A stretch of DNA of 64,000 bases from an uncultured Tessaracoccus sp. (GTDB lineage: Bacteria > Actinomycetota > Actinomycetes > Propionibacteriales > Propionibacteriaceae), in the NCBI RefSeq assembly GCF_947255005.1, contig NZ_CAMYFI010000001.1, positions 62,001 to 126,000 of the forward strand, in the 5' to 3' direction. The translations under genes and the position numbers were made by a program. Under the pieces are notes generated by a model. The model ran no database searches. It saw nothing but the letters and a program-made list of their open reading frames with translations, and was not told the origin of the DNA. Shown one piece after another: positions 45,606 through 55,621 of the stretch; the stretch's first letter is position 1; every line of letters begins with the position of its first letter.

Positions 45606-46160
45606 ATGGGTCTCGAAGACAAGATTCCGGCAGGCGTCCTGCTGACGTCGGTGGAAGCCATCGCAGGGTGGATGCGTAAGACGTCGTGGTGGCCTGCGAC
45701 GATGGGCCTTGCCTGCTGCGCCATCGAGATGATGGCCTTCGGTACGCCGAGGTTCGATGCCGGCCGTTGGGGGCAGGAAGTGTTTCGCTCGCCGCGCCAG
45801 TCTGACCTCCTGATCATCTCTGGTCGCGTGAGTCAGAAGATGGCCCCGGTGCTGCGCCAGATTTACGATCAAATGCCCAACCCCAAGTGGGTCATCTCCA
45901 TGGGTGCTTGCGCCAGTTCTGGTGGCATGTTCAACAACTACGCCGTCATCCAGGGCGCCGACCACTTCCTCCCCGTGGATATGTACATCCCCGGTTGCCC
46001 GCCCCGCCCCGACCAGCTGATCGACGGCATCTTCAAACTGCGTGAAGAGGTGTGGCACAACACGAAGATGGGCGCCCACCGTGCGGCGGAGATTGAAGAA
46101 CTCGAGCAGGCCGCGCTGGCTGCGCCTGCCAAGGTGGAGCAGAAGGGACTCATGCGATGA
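45606..46160 (+). CDS. nuoB: NADH-quinone oxidoreductase subunit B
   Basis: Holds the terminal [4Fe-4S] cluster N2. Its four Cys ligands are visible in LACCAIEM (two), MGACASSGG and VPGCPP-type IPGCPPRP. 184 aa. RBS AAAGGAAG precedes ATG 45606. Its stop overlaps nuoC (ATGA). Confidence 0.97.
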   Translation: MGLEDKIPAGVLLTSVEAIAGWMRKTSWWPATMGLACCAIEMMAFGTPRFDAGRWGQEVFRSPRQSDLLIISGRVSQKMAPVLRQIYDQMPNPKWVISMGACASSGGMFNNYAVIQGADHFLPVDMYIPGCPPRPDQLIDGIFKLREEVWHNTKMGAHRAAEIEELEQAALAAPAKVEQKGLMR

Positions 46161-46846
46161 GCGAGGAGCACATCCCGAAGCGCGCGCAAGAGCCCGCGCA
46201 GGGCGCGCCCGTGTTCGAAACGAAACAGGGCATGTGGTCGCGTGGCTCGGGCGATACGTCGGGCTTCGGCGGCATGGTGCGAGAAATCTCCATGCCGGGC
46301 GTCCCCACGCCGCCGTTCGGCGATGTGGACGCCGACGAGATCTACCGTCGTGCCGTCGACGCGCTGCCCGAGGCGGAGAGCTTCCCAATGCTCTACCACA
46401 ACGGCGAACTCACCATCTACGTCCCGCGTGAGCAGCTCGCCCAGGTGGCCCGAACCTTCCGCGACGACCCGTGGCTGCGCTTCGAGGTCATCATGAGCGT
46501 CTCGGGTGTGCACTACCCCCAGCAGACCGGCGCAGAACTGCACGCCGTCTACCACCTGCTCAGCTACACGCACAACCGTCGCGTCCGGCTCGAAGTGAGC
46601 TGCCCCGACGGCGACCCCCACATCCCCTCGGTGTGCGCCACCTACCCGATGGCCGACTACGACGAGCGTGAGACGTGGGACATGTTTGGCATCGTCTTCG
46701 ACGGCCATCCCGGCCTCACGCGCATCCTGATGCCGGACGATTGGGAAGGCCACCCGCAGCGCAAGGACTACCCGCTGGGCGGCATCGACGTCGAGTACAA
46801 GGGCGCCAAGGTTCCGGCGCCAGACACGCGAAGGAGCTACTCGTGA
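46157..46846 (+). CDS. nuoC: NADH-quinone oxidoreductase subunit C
   Basis: Peripheral-arm 30-kDa subunit, 229 aa. The signature YDERETWDMFGI and DDWEGHPQRKDYPLGG at the C-terminus are typical. The N-terminal 60 residues form an actinobacterial-style extension. Overlaps nuoB and nuoD by 4 bp each. Confidence 0.97.
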   Translation: MSEEHIPKRAQEPAQGAPVFETKQGMWSRGSGDTSGFGGMVREISMPGVPTPPFGDVDADEIYRRAVDALPEAESFPMLYHNGELTIYVPREQLAQVARTFRDDPWLRFEVIMSVSGVHYPQQTGAELHAVYHLLSYTHNRRVRLEVSCPDGDPHIPSVCATYPMADYDERETWDMFGIVFDGHPGLTRILMPDDWEGHPQRKDYPLGGIDVEYKGAKVPAPDTRRSYS

Positions 46847-48177
46847 GCCAGGACGTTTACGCGGCCCCCGGCGAGAAGCCAGCCGATCACGCCTACTTCC
46901 CCCAGGGTGGCGACTGGGAAGAGATTGTCGCAGAACAGGCCGAGCGCAGCGACGAGACCATCGTCATCAACATGGGCCCCTCGCACCCGTCCACCCACGG
47001 TGTGTTGCGCCTCCTGCTCGAGATGGAAGGTGAGACCGTCACCTCCATCCGCCCCGGCATCGGCTTCCTGCACACGGGCATCGAGAAGAACGCCGAGTTC
47101 AAGACGTGGACCCAGGCCGTCACGTACATGACGCGCATGGACTACGTCGCACCGCTGTTCAACGAAGCCGTGTACTGCATGGCGGTTGAGAAGCTTCTCG
47201 ACATCACCGACGACATCCCCGAGCGCGCGCAAGTGATTCGAGTGCTCGTGATGGAGCTGTGTCGCATCGCCTCGCACCTGGTTGCCATCGGCACCGGGGG
47301 CATGGAGATCGGCTCGACGACGGTCATGTCCATCGGGTTCCGTGAGCGTGAGGTGATCCTCGACTTCTTCGAAGCGCTCACCGGGTTGCGCATGAACCAC
47401 GCGTTTATCCGCCCCGGCGGTGTCGCCAACGACCTCCCAGAGGGCGGGCTCGACCACCTTCGCAGCGTCATCGACTGGCTGCACAAGCACCTACCCGAGT
47501 ACGCGGGCTTCTGCAACGAGAACCCCATCTTCATCGGACGCATGAAGGATATCGCCCGCATTGATCTCACCGGGGCGATGATGCTCGGCGTCACAGGGCC
47601 GCGTTTGCGCGCCACCGGCTACGAGTGGGACCTGCGCAAGAAGCAGCCCTACTGCGGCTACGAAACCTACGATTTCGACGTTGTCACCTGGACGGGCGAC
47701 GACTCCTACGGCGCCTTCCGGGTACGTCTCGACGAAACCTGGCAGTCGCTTAAGATCGTCGAGCAGTGCCTCGAGCGTCTGGAGAAGACGCAGGGCCAGC
47801 CTGTGATGGTGGAAGATAAGAAGATTGCTTGGCCTGCACAGCTCAGCATCGGAGCCGACGGTCAGGGTAACTCGAACGAGCACATCAAGCACATCATGAC
47901 GGGCTCGATGGAAGCGCTCATTCACCACTTCAAGATCGTCACCGAGGGTTTCAAGGTGCCCGCCGGTCAGGCGTATATGGCTGTCGAATCTCCCAAGGGC
48001 GAGCTCGGCTGTCACGTCGTGTCTGACGGCGGCCCGAAACCCTACCGCGTGCACATGCGCGACCCCGGATTTCACCACCTGCAATCCATCCCCTACATGT
48101 GCGAGGGCGGCATGATGTCCGATGTCGTCGTCGCCCTGGCAAGCATCGACCCAGTTCTTGGAGGTGTTGACCGATGA
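46843..48177 (+). CDS. nuoD: NADH-quinone oxidoreductase subunit D
   Basis: The 49-kDa subunit forming the quinone pocket with NuoB, 444 aa. MGPSHPSTHGVLRL, the FLHTGIEKN region and RDPGFHHLQ near the C-terminus are diagnostic. GTG 46843 overlaps the nuoC stop with AAGGAG upstream; the earlier open frame is not coding. Confidence 0.97.
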   Translation: MSQDVYAAPGEKPADHAYFPQGGDWEEIVAEQAERSDETIVINMGPSHPSTHGVLRLLLEMEGETVTSIRPGIGFLHTGIEKNAEFKTWTQAVTYMTRMDYVAPLFNEAVYCMAVEKLLDITDDIPERAQVIRVLVMELCRIASHLVAIGTGGMEIGSTTVMSIGFREREVILDFFEALTGLRMNHAFIRPGGVANDLPEGGLDHLRSVIDWLHKHLPEYAGFCNENPIFIGRMKDIARIDLTGAMMLGVTGPRLRATGYEWDLRKKQPYCGYETYDFDVVTWTGDDSYGAFRVRLDETWQSLKIVEQCLERLEKTQGQPVMVEDKKIAWPAQLSIGADGQGNSNEHIKHIMTGSMEALIHHFKIVTEGFKVPAGQAYMAVESPKGELGCHVVSDGGPKPYRVHMRDPGFHHLQSIPYMCEGGMMSDVVVALASIDPVLGGVDR

Positions 48178-48920
48178 GTGGTGAGTTCAAGACGCACTTC
48201 GCGGATTCGGGCACGATTGACTACTCCGACACGTCAACGAACATCGACGATGTCACCATGCACGAGCTGCAAGAGATCGCCGACCGCTACCCCGAGCCGC
48301 GCTCGGCCTTGCTACCGATGCTGCACCTGGTGCAGTCGGTCGACGGACGCATCAGTCCCCGCGGCGTCGAAGCGTGCGCAGAGGTGCTCGGCATCTCCGC
48401 CGCGCAGGTGTCGGGCGTGGCCACCTTCTACACGATGTACAAGCGCCGGCCGGCCGGTAAGCATCACCTCGGCGTGTGCACCACTTCGCTGTGCGCGGTG
48501 ATGGGCGGCGACATCCTGCTCGAACAGGTGAAAGACACCCTCGGCATTGACGAGGGTCAGACCACCGAAGACGGCCAGATTTCCCTAGAACGCCTGGAGT
48601 GCAACGCGGCATGCGATTACGCGCCGGTCATGATGGTCAACTGGGAGTTCTTCGACAACATGGACCCGGAGAAGACCAAGGAGTTGCTCGACGCACTGAG
48701 CAACGACAAGCCCATCTGCTCCTCACGCGGCGCGGCCATCACCTGTTGGAAGGATGCCGAGCGCGTGCTTGCCGGATTCTCTGACGGACGCGCCGACGAA
48801 GGCCCTTCAGCCGGGCCAGCGTCGCTGCGCGGCGTCGAGATCGCTCGGGAACGCGGCTGGACCGCTCCCGACCCGAACAATCTGCCTGAGCCGCCCGCAG
48901 CTGAGGAGGACGCGAAGTGA
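48174..48920 (+). CDS. nuoE: NADH-quinone oxidoreductase subunit E
   Basis: The 24-kDa subunit with [2Fe-2S] cluster N1a: Cys ligands in CTTSLC and ECNAAC. 248 aa, longer than E. coli NuoE because of an acidic/proline-rich C-terminal tail, as in other actinobacteria. ATGA overlap with nuoD and GTGA with nuoF. Confidence 0.97.
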   Translation: MSGEFKTHFADSGTIDYSDTSTNIDDVTMHELQEIADRYPEPRSALLPMLHLVQSVDGRISPRGVEACAEVLGISAAQVSGVATFYTMYKRRPAGKHHLGVCTTSLCAVMGGDILLEQVKDTLGIDEGQTTEDGQISLERLECNAACDYAPVMMVNWEFFDNMDPEKTKELLDALSNDKPICSSRGAAITCWKDAERVLAGFSDGRADEGPSAGPASLRGVEIARERGWTAPDPNNLPEPPAAEEDAK

Positions 48921-50230
48921 CCGACACGCTGACCCCGGTACTGTCCGCCCACTGGGGCGAGAAGCAGTCGTGGAAGCTTGCCCAGTACAAGAAGACGGGC
49001 GGCTACCAGGCAGCTCGCAAGGCGCTGGGCATGCAGCCCGCCGACATCATCACCTTGGTGAAGGACGCCGGTCTGCGCGGCCGTGGCGGTGCTGGCTTCC
49101 CCACAGGCATGAAGTGGAGCTTCGTTCCGCAGGACAACCCGAACCCGAAGTACCTCGTCGTCAACGCTGACGAGTCGGAACCCGGCACCTGCAAGGACAT
49201 GCCGCTGCTGATGGCCTCCCCGCACACCTTGGTCGAGGGCATCATCATTTCCTGCTTCGCCTTCAACTCGCACCAGGCCTTCATCTACTGCCGCGGCGAG
49301 GTGGTGCACATCATCCGCCGCCTGCAAGCCGCCGTACAGGAAGCGTACGACGCGGGCTACCTCGGCGAGAACATCTTCGGTAGCGGCTACGACCTGGACA
49401 TCATCGTTCACGCCGGAGCCGGAGCCTACATCTGCGGCGAGGAAACTGCGCTGCTGGATTCGCTCGAAGGCAGACGCGGCCAGCCGCGACTTCGCCCGCC
49501 GTTCCCTGCCGTCGCGGGCCTGTACGCGTCGCCAACGGTGGTGAACAACGTCGAGTCCATCGCGTCGGTGCCTTCCATCATCACCAACGGCAAGGAATGG
49601 TTCCAGGCGATGGGCACCGAGAAGTCGAAGGGCTTCACGCTGTACTCCGTGTCTGGGCACGTCACCAACCCGGGCCAGTACGAGGCACCCATGGGTATCA
49701 CCATGCGGAAACTCATCGAACTGTCCGGCGGCATCCGTCACGGCCACAAGCTGAAGTTCTTCACCCCCGGCGGTTCTTCTACGCCCATCCTCACCCACGA
49801 GCACCTCGACATTCCACTTGACTACGAGGGTATGGCGGGCGCCGGCTCTATGCTGGGAACCAAGGCGCTGCAGGTGTTCGACGACACCGTCTCGATCGTG
49901 CGCACCACGCTGCGTTTCGTCGAGTTCTACAAGCACGAAAGCTGCGGCAAATGCACCCCGTGCCGTGAAGGCACCTGGTGGCTGGTGCAGCTGCTGATGG
50001 CCTTCGAACGCGGCGAAGCCCAGGAAGGTGACGTCGACAAGCTGCTCGACATTTGCGCGAACATCGGCGGCCGTTCGTTCTGCGCCCTCGCCGACGGTGC
50101 CGTGGCAGCCGTGAACAGCGCCGTCAAGCACTTCCGCGAAGAGTTCGAGCAGGGGTACCACACGCCCGCCTGGGAACTCTTCCCCTACGAGAAGAGCGCC
50201 ATCTTCGCCAAGGAAGGAGCCACGCGATGA
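48917..50230 (+). CDS. nuoF: NADH-quinone oxidoreductase subunit F
   Basis: NADH- and FMN-binding subunit with [4Fe-4S] cluster N3, 437 aa. GRGGAGFPTGMKW (NADH/FMN), ESEPGTCKD, GAGAYICGEETALLDS and the cluster motif ESCGKCTPCREGTWW are present. GTG start 48917 overlaps nuoE. Confidence 0.97.
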   Translation: MTDTLTPVLSAHWGEKQSWKLAQYKKTGGYQAARKALGMQPADIITLVKDAGLRGRGGAGFPTGMKWSFVPQDNPNPKYLVVNADESEPGTCKDMPLLMASPHTLVEGIIISCFAFNSHQAFIYCRGEVVHIIRRLQAAVQEAYDAGYLGENIFGSGYDLDIIVHAGAGAYICGEETALLDSLEGRRGQPRLRPPFPAVAGLYASPTVVNNVESIASVPSIITNGKEWFQAMGTEKSKGFTLYSVSGHVTNPGQYEAPMGITMRKLIELSGGIRHGHKLKFFTPGGSSTPILTHEHLDIPLDYEGMAGAGSMLGTKALQVFDDTVSIVRTTLRFVEFYKHESCGKCTPCREGTWWLVQLLMAFERGEAQEGDVDKLLDICANIGGRSFCALADGAVAAVNSAVKHFREEFEQGYHTPAWELFPYEKSAIFAKEGATR

Positions 50231-52617
50231 GCGTCGACGCCAAGAGCGCAGGCCAGGTTGTGCCGTCGGAGGAACTCACCACGTGCACTATCGACGGTGT
50301 GTCCGTCAGCGTGCCGAAGGGCACCCTCATCATCCGTGCGGCGGAGAGCGTCGGCACGAACATCCCTCGCTTCTGTGATCACCCGCTGCTCGACCCCGCC
50401 GGCGCCTGCCGCCAGTGCCTCGTCGAGATTCCAGACGCCGGCAACGGGCGCGGCTTCCCGAAGCCCCAGCCCGCCTGCACCATGCCGGTGGCTGAGGGCA
50501 TGGTGGTGAAGACGCAGGTCACCTCTGCGGTGGCGAAGAAGGCGCAGCAGGGGCAGATGGAGTTCCTGCTCATCAACCACCCGCTCGACTGCCCCATCTG
50601 TGACAAGGGCGGTGAATGCCCCCTGCAGAACCAGTCGCTGAGTCACGGCACGGGGGAGTCGCGCTACGGCCTGCCGAAACGCACTTACCCGAAGCCCATC
50701 AATCTCTCCGCACAGATCCTGCTGGACCGCGAACGCTGCATTCTCTGCCAGCGCTGCACCCGCTTCGCAGATCAGATTGCAGGCGACCCGCTCATCCACC
50801 TCTCAGAGCGCGGCGCGGTCAGCCAGATCGCCATCGACGACACCAAGCCGTTCGATTCATACTTCTCTGGCAACGTCGTCCAGATCTGCCCGGTCGGCGC
50901 GCTCACCTCGGCGGCGTACCGCTTCCAGGCTCGCCCGTTCGACCTCGTCTCCACGACGAGCACCTGCGAGCACTGCGCGGCCGGATGTGAGTTGCGCGTT
51001 GACCATCGCCACCACCAGGTGAAGCGCCGCCTCGCCGGGGACAATCCGCAGATCAACGAGGAGTGGAGCTGCGACAAGGGCCGCTTCGGCTTCGTCTACG
51101 CCCGCGAAGATCGCCTCACCAACCCGCTCGTGCGTGACAACGGCGTGCTGCGTCCCGCCTCATGGCCGGAAGCCATCGACGCTGCGGTGGCGGGCCTCAA
51201 GCAGGCTGGCGGTGCCGTTGGCGTGCAAACTGGTGGACGCCTCAGCGTCGAAAACGCGCTTGGCTACTCGCGCTTCGCGCGCGCCGTGCTGGGCACGAAT
51301 AACATCGATTTCCGCTCCCGCCCGTCCTCCGACGAGGAAGCCATCTTCCTGGCGGCCCGCGTTGCGGGACGCACCCAGGTCGGCTGGTCCGACGTGGAAC
51401 AGGCGAGCACCGTGATCCTCGTCACGTTCGAGCCCGAAGACGAGATGCCCATCGCCTTCCTGCGCTTGCGCAAGGCGGTACGCAAACACAACCTCAAGGT
51501 GCAGGTGATTGCGCCGTTCGCGTCGTTAGGCTCCGAGAAGCTATCCGCGACGCTGATCCCGACGGCGCCTGGCGACGAAGTCGCAGCCCTGGAAGCGCTG
51601 GAGAATCTCGACGACAGCACCATCATCATGGTGGGGGAGCGGGCGGCCACCGTGCCCGGCGTGCTGAGCGCCGCCACCCGAATCGCCGACGCAACCGGTG
51701 CCCACTTGGCGTGGATGCCGCGGCGCGCAGGCGACCGAGGTGCCCTCGATGCGGGCTGCCTGCCTGGCCTGCTGCCGGGCGGTAGGCAGGTCTCCGACGC
51801 CGGTGCTCGCGTCGATGTCGCTGCCGCCTGGGGCGTCGACTCGCTGCCGGACACCGAGGGGCTCAACGCGCAGCAGCAGTTCGACGCTGTGCAGCAGGGC
51901 ACGCTGAAGGCCCTCATCATGGCTGGCGTCGAGGCCGGCGACATGGCTGATCCGGCCGCCGCGCTGGCCGCGCTGGAGGCTGCGGAGTTCGTCGTGAGTA
52001 TCGAGCAGCGCCCCTCCGAAGTGACGGAGCGCGCCGACGTCGTGTTCCCCGCCGCGCTGGTGGAGGAGCAAACAGGCCACTTCCTGAACTGGGAAGGCCG
52101 CGAGCTGCCCATCGGGTTGGTGACTTCGACGGCGCACTCGCCGATGACCGACCTGCGCATCCTCGCCGCACTTTCGGACGCCTTGGGCTCCGACTTAGGC
52201 GTTCGCACGCCTGCAGCCGCCTGGGCGAGCTTCCAGGAGCTGCAGGACTGGGAAGGCGCTCGCGCCTCCGCCCCGCAGTGCGCCGCCGCCGCGAAAGCCG
52301 ACGGCGTCCTGCTCGCCGGCTGGCGTGAGCTGCTCGACGCCTCGCGCGGCAACGACCACGAGGTCGCACTGCGCAAGACCGCCCGTCCTGCCGTCGCACG
52401 CGTCTCCGCTGCCACAGCTGAGCGCCTCGGTCTCGCCACCCACGCCCGCATCGAATGCGACGGGCGCGAGCAGGTGCTGCCCGTCGAGGTGGTGCGCGGC
52501 ATGGTTGACGACGTCGTCTGGGCGCCGCTGAATCCGGGTGGTAGCCGACTCGCGGCGCTGCCCGGCACACCCGTGACGGTGACCGCCGTCACGATCAACG
52601 AGGGAGCAATGGCATGA
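50227..52617 (+). CDS. nuoG: NADH-quinone oxidoreductase subunit G
   Basis: The 75-kDa-type subunit, 796 aa. Ligands for N1b (RFCDHP ... GACRQC ... ACTMP), N5 (HPLDCPICDKGGECPLQN), N4 (CILCQRC ... CPVGAL) and the extra N7 site (STCEHCAAGC ... EWSCDKGRF) are all visible. N7 is known from Thermus and E. coli types but is lost in mitochondria. The C-terminal two thirds is the degenerate molybdopterin-oxidoreductase domain. ATG 50227 overlaps nuoF. Confidence 0.97.
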   Translation: MSVDAKSAGQVVPSEELTTCTIDGVSVSVPKGTLIIRAAESVGTNIPRFCDHPLLDPAGACRQCLVEIPDAGNGRGFPKPQPACTMPVAEGMVVKTQVTSAVAKKAQQGQMEFLLINHPLDCPICDKGGECPLQNQSLSHGTGESRYGLPKRTYPKPINLSAQILLDRERCILCQRCTRFADQIAGDPLIHLSERGAVSQIAIDDTKPFDSYFSGNVVQICPVGALTSAAYRFQARPFDLVSTTSTCEHCAAGCELRVDHRHHQVKRRLAGDNPQINEEWSCDKGRFGFVYAREDRLTNPLVRDNGVLRPASWPEAIDAAVAGLKQAGGAVGVQTGGRLSVENALGYSRFARAVLGTNNIDFRSRPSSDEEAIFLAARVAGRTQVGWSDVEQASTVILVTFEPEDEMPIAFLRLRKAVRKHNLKVQVIAPFASLGSEKLSATLIPTAPGDEVAALEALENLDDSTIIMVGERAATVPGVLSAATRIADATGAHLAWMPRRAGDRGALDAGCLPGLLPGGRQVSDAGARVDVAAAWGVDSLPDTEGLNAQQQFDAVQQGTLKALIMAGVEAGDMADPAAALAALEAAEFVVSIEQRPSEVTERADVVFPAALVEEQTGHFLNWEGRELPIGLVTSTAHSPMTDLRILAALSDALGSDLGVRTPAAAWASFQELQDWEGARASAPQCAAAAKADGVLLAGWRELLDASRGNDHEVALRKTARPAVARVSAATAERLGLATHARIECDGREQVLPVEVVRGMVDDVVWAPLNPGGSRLAALPGTPVTVTAVTINEGAMA

Positions 52618-53948
52618 ATCCCGTCTTCTTCCACGACCCATTCTGGTTGACCGTGGTCAAGATCCTGCTGCTGTTCGTAGTGCTGCTGGTCTGGACCATT
52701 TTCAACGTGTGGTACGAGCGGCGCCTGCTGGGCAAGATGCAGAACCGCATCGGCCCAGTGATGAACGGCCCGTTCGGTTTGGGGCAGGCGCTCGGCGATG
52801 GCGCCAAGCTGATTTTCAAGGAAGACTACCGTCCGGCAAACACCGACGCGTTCATCTTCAACCTCGCACCGATCCTCGCAGGCTTTGCCTGTTTCACCGG
52901 CTGGGCCGTGATTCCCTTCGCCGGTGAGGTCACGATGTTCGGCGTCGAGACGAGGCTCCAGCTCACCGACCTTCCGGTGGCGGCGCTGTTCGTCATGGCG
53001 ATCGCATCCATCGGTATCTACGGCGTCGTGCTCGCGGGTTGGGCGTCGTCGAACTCCTACTCGTTCCTCGGTTCGATCCGCTCGGCAGCGCAGATGATCT
53101 CCTATGAACTCGCGATGGGTCTGGCGATCGTCGGTGTGCTGATGCGCTCCGGTTCGATGTCCACGTGGGAGATCGTCGAGGCGCAGAACCAGCCGATTCC
53201 CTTCGCGATTCCGTTCACGAACCAGCTGTTCATGGACGGCAACCACCACATCACCGGCTGGTACTTCTTCCTGCTGTTCCCATGCTTCGTGGTGTACGTG
53301 ATCTCGATGGTGGGCGAAACCAACCGCGCACCGTTCGACCTGCCCGAGTGTGAGTCGGAGCTGGTGTCGGGCTTCATGACCGACTACTCCGGCTTCCGCT
53401 ACGCGATGTTCTTCCTCGCGGAGTACATCAACATGCTGACGGTGTCGGCGATGTGCGTCACGCTCTTCCTGGGCGGTTACCTCATGCCGTGGCCGCTGAA
53501 CCTGATCCCGGGCCTCGCTGATCCGGGCTGGTGGGGCGTGCTCTCGTTCGTCATCAAGGTACAGCTCGTGTTCAGCTTCTTCATGTGGCTCCGCGGCGCA
53601 ACCTGGCGTTTCCGCTACGACCAGTTCATGAACCTCGGCTGGAAGTACCTCATCGAGATTGTGCTGGTCTACCTCGTGCTCGTGATGCTGTTCCCGCAGG
53701 CCTCCGCGCTCACCGGCGTGCTGGTCGCCATCGGCGGGTTCTGGCTCCTCGCTTCGAAGCGTCGCGATGATCTCGAGCCCACGCCCGAACCCGAACCGGA
53801 GCACCCCGAGGTATTCGATCCGTTCGCGGGCGGCTATCCGGTGCCGCCGCGCAAGGGCCAGGTGCTGCCTGAGCTGGCGGGTGTCGTCGCCGGGGCCACC
53901 GACGACGAGGACGACGCAGACACCGAGACGACTGGGAAGGACGCCTGA
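52614..53948 (+). CDS. nuoH: NADH-quinone oxidoreductase subunit H
   Basis: Membrane subunit contacting the quinone pocket, 444 aa. QNRIGPVMNGPFGLGQALGD and ETNRAPFDLPECESELVSGF are diagnostic. A C-terminal acidic tail of about 70 residues (EPTPEPEPEHPEVFDPF ...) is longer than in E. coli but usual in actinobacteria. Shares one base with nuoI (TGATG). Confidence 0.97.
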   Translation: MNPVFFHDPFWLTVVKILLLFVVLLVWTIFNVWYERRLLGKMQNRIGPVMNGPFGLGQALGDGAKLIFKEDYRPANTDAFIFNLAPILAGFACFTGWAVIPFAGEVTMFGVETRLQLTDLPVAALFVMAIASIGIYGVVLAGWASSNSYSFLGSIRSAAQMISYELAMGLAIVGVLMRSGSMSTWEIVEAQNQPIPFAIPFTNQLFMDGNHHITGWYFFLLFPCFVVYVISMVGETNRAPFDLPECESELVSGFMTDYSGFRYAMFFLAEYINMLTVSAMCVTLFLGGYLMPWPLNLIPGLADPGWWGVLSFVIKVQLVFSFFMWLRGATWRFRYDQFMNLGWKYLIEIVLVYLVLVMLFPQASALTGVLVAIGGFWLLASKRRDDLEPTPEPEPEHPEVFDPFAGGYPVPPRKGQVLPELAGVVAGATDDEDDADTETTGKDA

Positions 53949-54502
53949 TGGGATTCACCGATGAGTGGGCCGGATTTGGCATCACGTTCAAGACGATCTT
54001 CCGCAAAACCTTCACCCAGGACTACCCGCACAAGGATCCTGAGAAGGTGCTGCAGCCGCGCTTCCACGGCCGCCACCAGCTGAACCGCTGGCCCGACGGG
54101 CTCGAGAAATGCGTCGGTTGTGAACTCTGCGCCTGGGCGTGCCCGGCAGACGCCATCTACGTCGAGGGCGCAGATAACACCGAGGACGAGCGGTTCTCGC
54201 CCGGCGAGCGCTACGGGCACGTCTACCAGATCAACTACCTGCGCTGCATCTTCTGCGGCCTGTGCATCGAGGCGTGTCCCACCCGGGCGCTCACCATGAC
54301 GAACACCTGGAAGCTCGCCGACAATACTCGAGAGAGCCTCATCTACGAGAAGCACCAGCTGCTCGCACCGCTGCTGCCCGGTATGGAAGAGCCGCCGCAC
54401 CCGCGTCGGCTCGGCGACGATGAGGACGACTACTACGCCGGACTCCCCGCCACCGGAGAGCTGGATACCCGCAGCGCCACCACCCAAGGAGCGGTTGAAT
54501 GA
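53948..54502 (+). CDS. nuoI: NADH-quinone oxidoreductase subunit I
   Basis: Ferredoxin-like subunit with clusters N6a and N6b: CVGCELCAWACPADAI and CIFCGLCIEACPTRAL. 184 aa. It bridges electron flow from NuoG to NuoB. ATGA overlap with nuoJ. Confidence 0.97.
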   Translation: MGFTDEWAGFGITFKTIFRKTFTQDYPHKDPEKVLQPRFHGRHQLNRWPDGLEKCVGCELCAWACPADAIYVEGADNTEDERFSPGERYGHVYQINYLRCIFCGLCIEACPTRALTMTNTWKLADNTRESLIYEKHQLLAPLLPGMEEPPHPRRLGDDEDDYYAGLPATGELDTRSATTQGAVE

Positions 54503-55314
54503 CGACCTTCATTCCCTTGGCCACGGCATCGGATGTGGCCTTCTGGATCGCAGCGCCGATCATGGTGGCCTGCGCACTGGGATTCATTGTCTCCCGCAAG
54601 CCGGTGCACTCTGCAGTGTGCATGGCCGGCGTCATGATCGGCCTGGCAGTGCTCTACGGCGCGCTGGACGCTCCCTTCCTGTTCGTCGCGCAGATCATCG
54701 TCTACACCGGCGCCATTTTGATGCTGTTCGTGTTCGTCGTGATGATCATCGGCGTGCACAGCACTGATTCGCTGGTGGAAACCATCAAGGGCCACCGCGC
54801 CGCATCGATCGTTGCCTCCCTCGGCTTCGGCATCCTTATCATCGCGGTGGTTGGGCAGCTGGCAACCTTCGGGGAACCCGCAGGGTTGGCAGCCGCGAAC
54901 GGGGCCGGCAACGTTGAGGGCCTCGCTAAGCTCGTCTTCCACGACTACGTGATCGTGTTCGAGCTCGCCGCCGCGCTGCTCATCATCGCACCGATGGGTG
55001 CACTCGTCTTGACCCACGGCGACGAACTCAAGAAGAAGGTCAGCCAGTGGGGCTCCGCCAAGGAGCGCACCAAGGCCTACGCCGAAGAAGGCGCCCACCC
55101 CGGCCCGCGGCCCAGCTCCGGTGTGTACGCGCGCCACAACTCGATTGCCTCCCCGGCGCTGCTGCCTGACGGCTCCGTTGCTGAGACATCGCTGTCGCAG
55201 ACGCTGCTCGACCGCGGCATCGCCGTCGATGTTGACCAGCTGCGTGCGCCCACCGACGAGGTCCGCAAAGCCATCGAATCCGCTCGAGCCGACATCGAAG
55301 GAGGCCAGGCATGA
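54499..55314 (+). CDS. nuoJ: NADH-quinone oxidoreductase subunit J
   Basis: Membrane subunit of 271 aa with five helices (AQIIVYTGAILMLFVFVVMI is the conserved helix 3 region). A C-terminal soluble extension of about 90 residues exceeds the 184 aa of E. coli NuoJ, as often in actinobacteria. ATGA overlap with nuoK. Confidence 0.96.
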   Translation: MTTFIPLATASDVAFWIAAPIMVACALGFIVSRKPVHSAVCMAGVMIGLAVLYGALDAPFLFVAQIIVYTGAILMLFVFVVMIIGVHSTDSLVETIKGHRAASIVASLGFGILIIAVVGQLATFGEPAGLAAANGAGNVEGLAKLVFHDYVIVFELAAALLIIAPMGALVLTHGDELKKKVSQWGSAKERTKAYAEEGAHPGPRPSSGVYARHNSIASPALLPDGSVAETSLSQTLLDRGIAVDVDQLRAPTDEVRKAIESARADIEGGQA

Positions 55315-55610
55315 CCACCGCATCACTGCTCGTGCTTTCCGCGATCTTGTTCACGGTCGGGGTGGCAGGGTTCCTGCTGCGCCGCAACGCGATCATCGCG
55401 TTCATGTCGATCGAGCTCATGCTGAACGCAGCGAACCTCGCGTTCGTCGCGTTTGCCCGCCAGCACGGCGGCCTCGAAGGGCAGATGGCGGCCTTCTTCG
55501 TGATGGTCGTCGCCGCTGCTGAGGTTGTCGTTGGCCTCGCCATCATCGTTGCCGTCTATAGGACGCGTCGCTCGGCATCCGTCGATGACGCGAACCTCAT
55601 GAAGTTCTGA
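55311..55610 (+). CDS. nuoK: NADH-quinone oxidoreductase subunit K
   Basis: Small antiporter-like membrane subunit of 99 aa, three helices. FMSIELMLNAANLAFVAF and AAAEVVVGLAIIVAVYR carry the conserved buried glutamates. Normal length. Confidence 0.97.
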   Translation: MTTASLLVLSAILFTVGVAGFLLRRNAIIAFMSIELMLNAANLAFVAFARQHGGLEGQMAAFFVMVVAAAEVVVGLAIIVAVYRTRRSASVDDANLMKF

Positions 55611-55621
55611 GAGGCGTAACC

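Noticed and set aside
51264..53804. Very long open frame (846 aa) antisense to nuoG-nuoH
   Set aside because: Arises from GC-rich third-position bias. Its product is His/Glu/Arg-rich without domain features and the opposite strand has intact complex I subunits.
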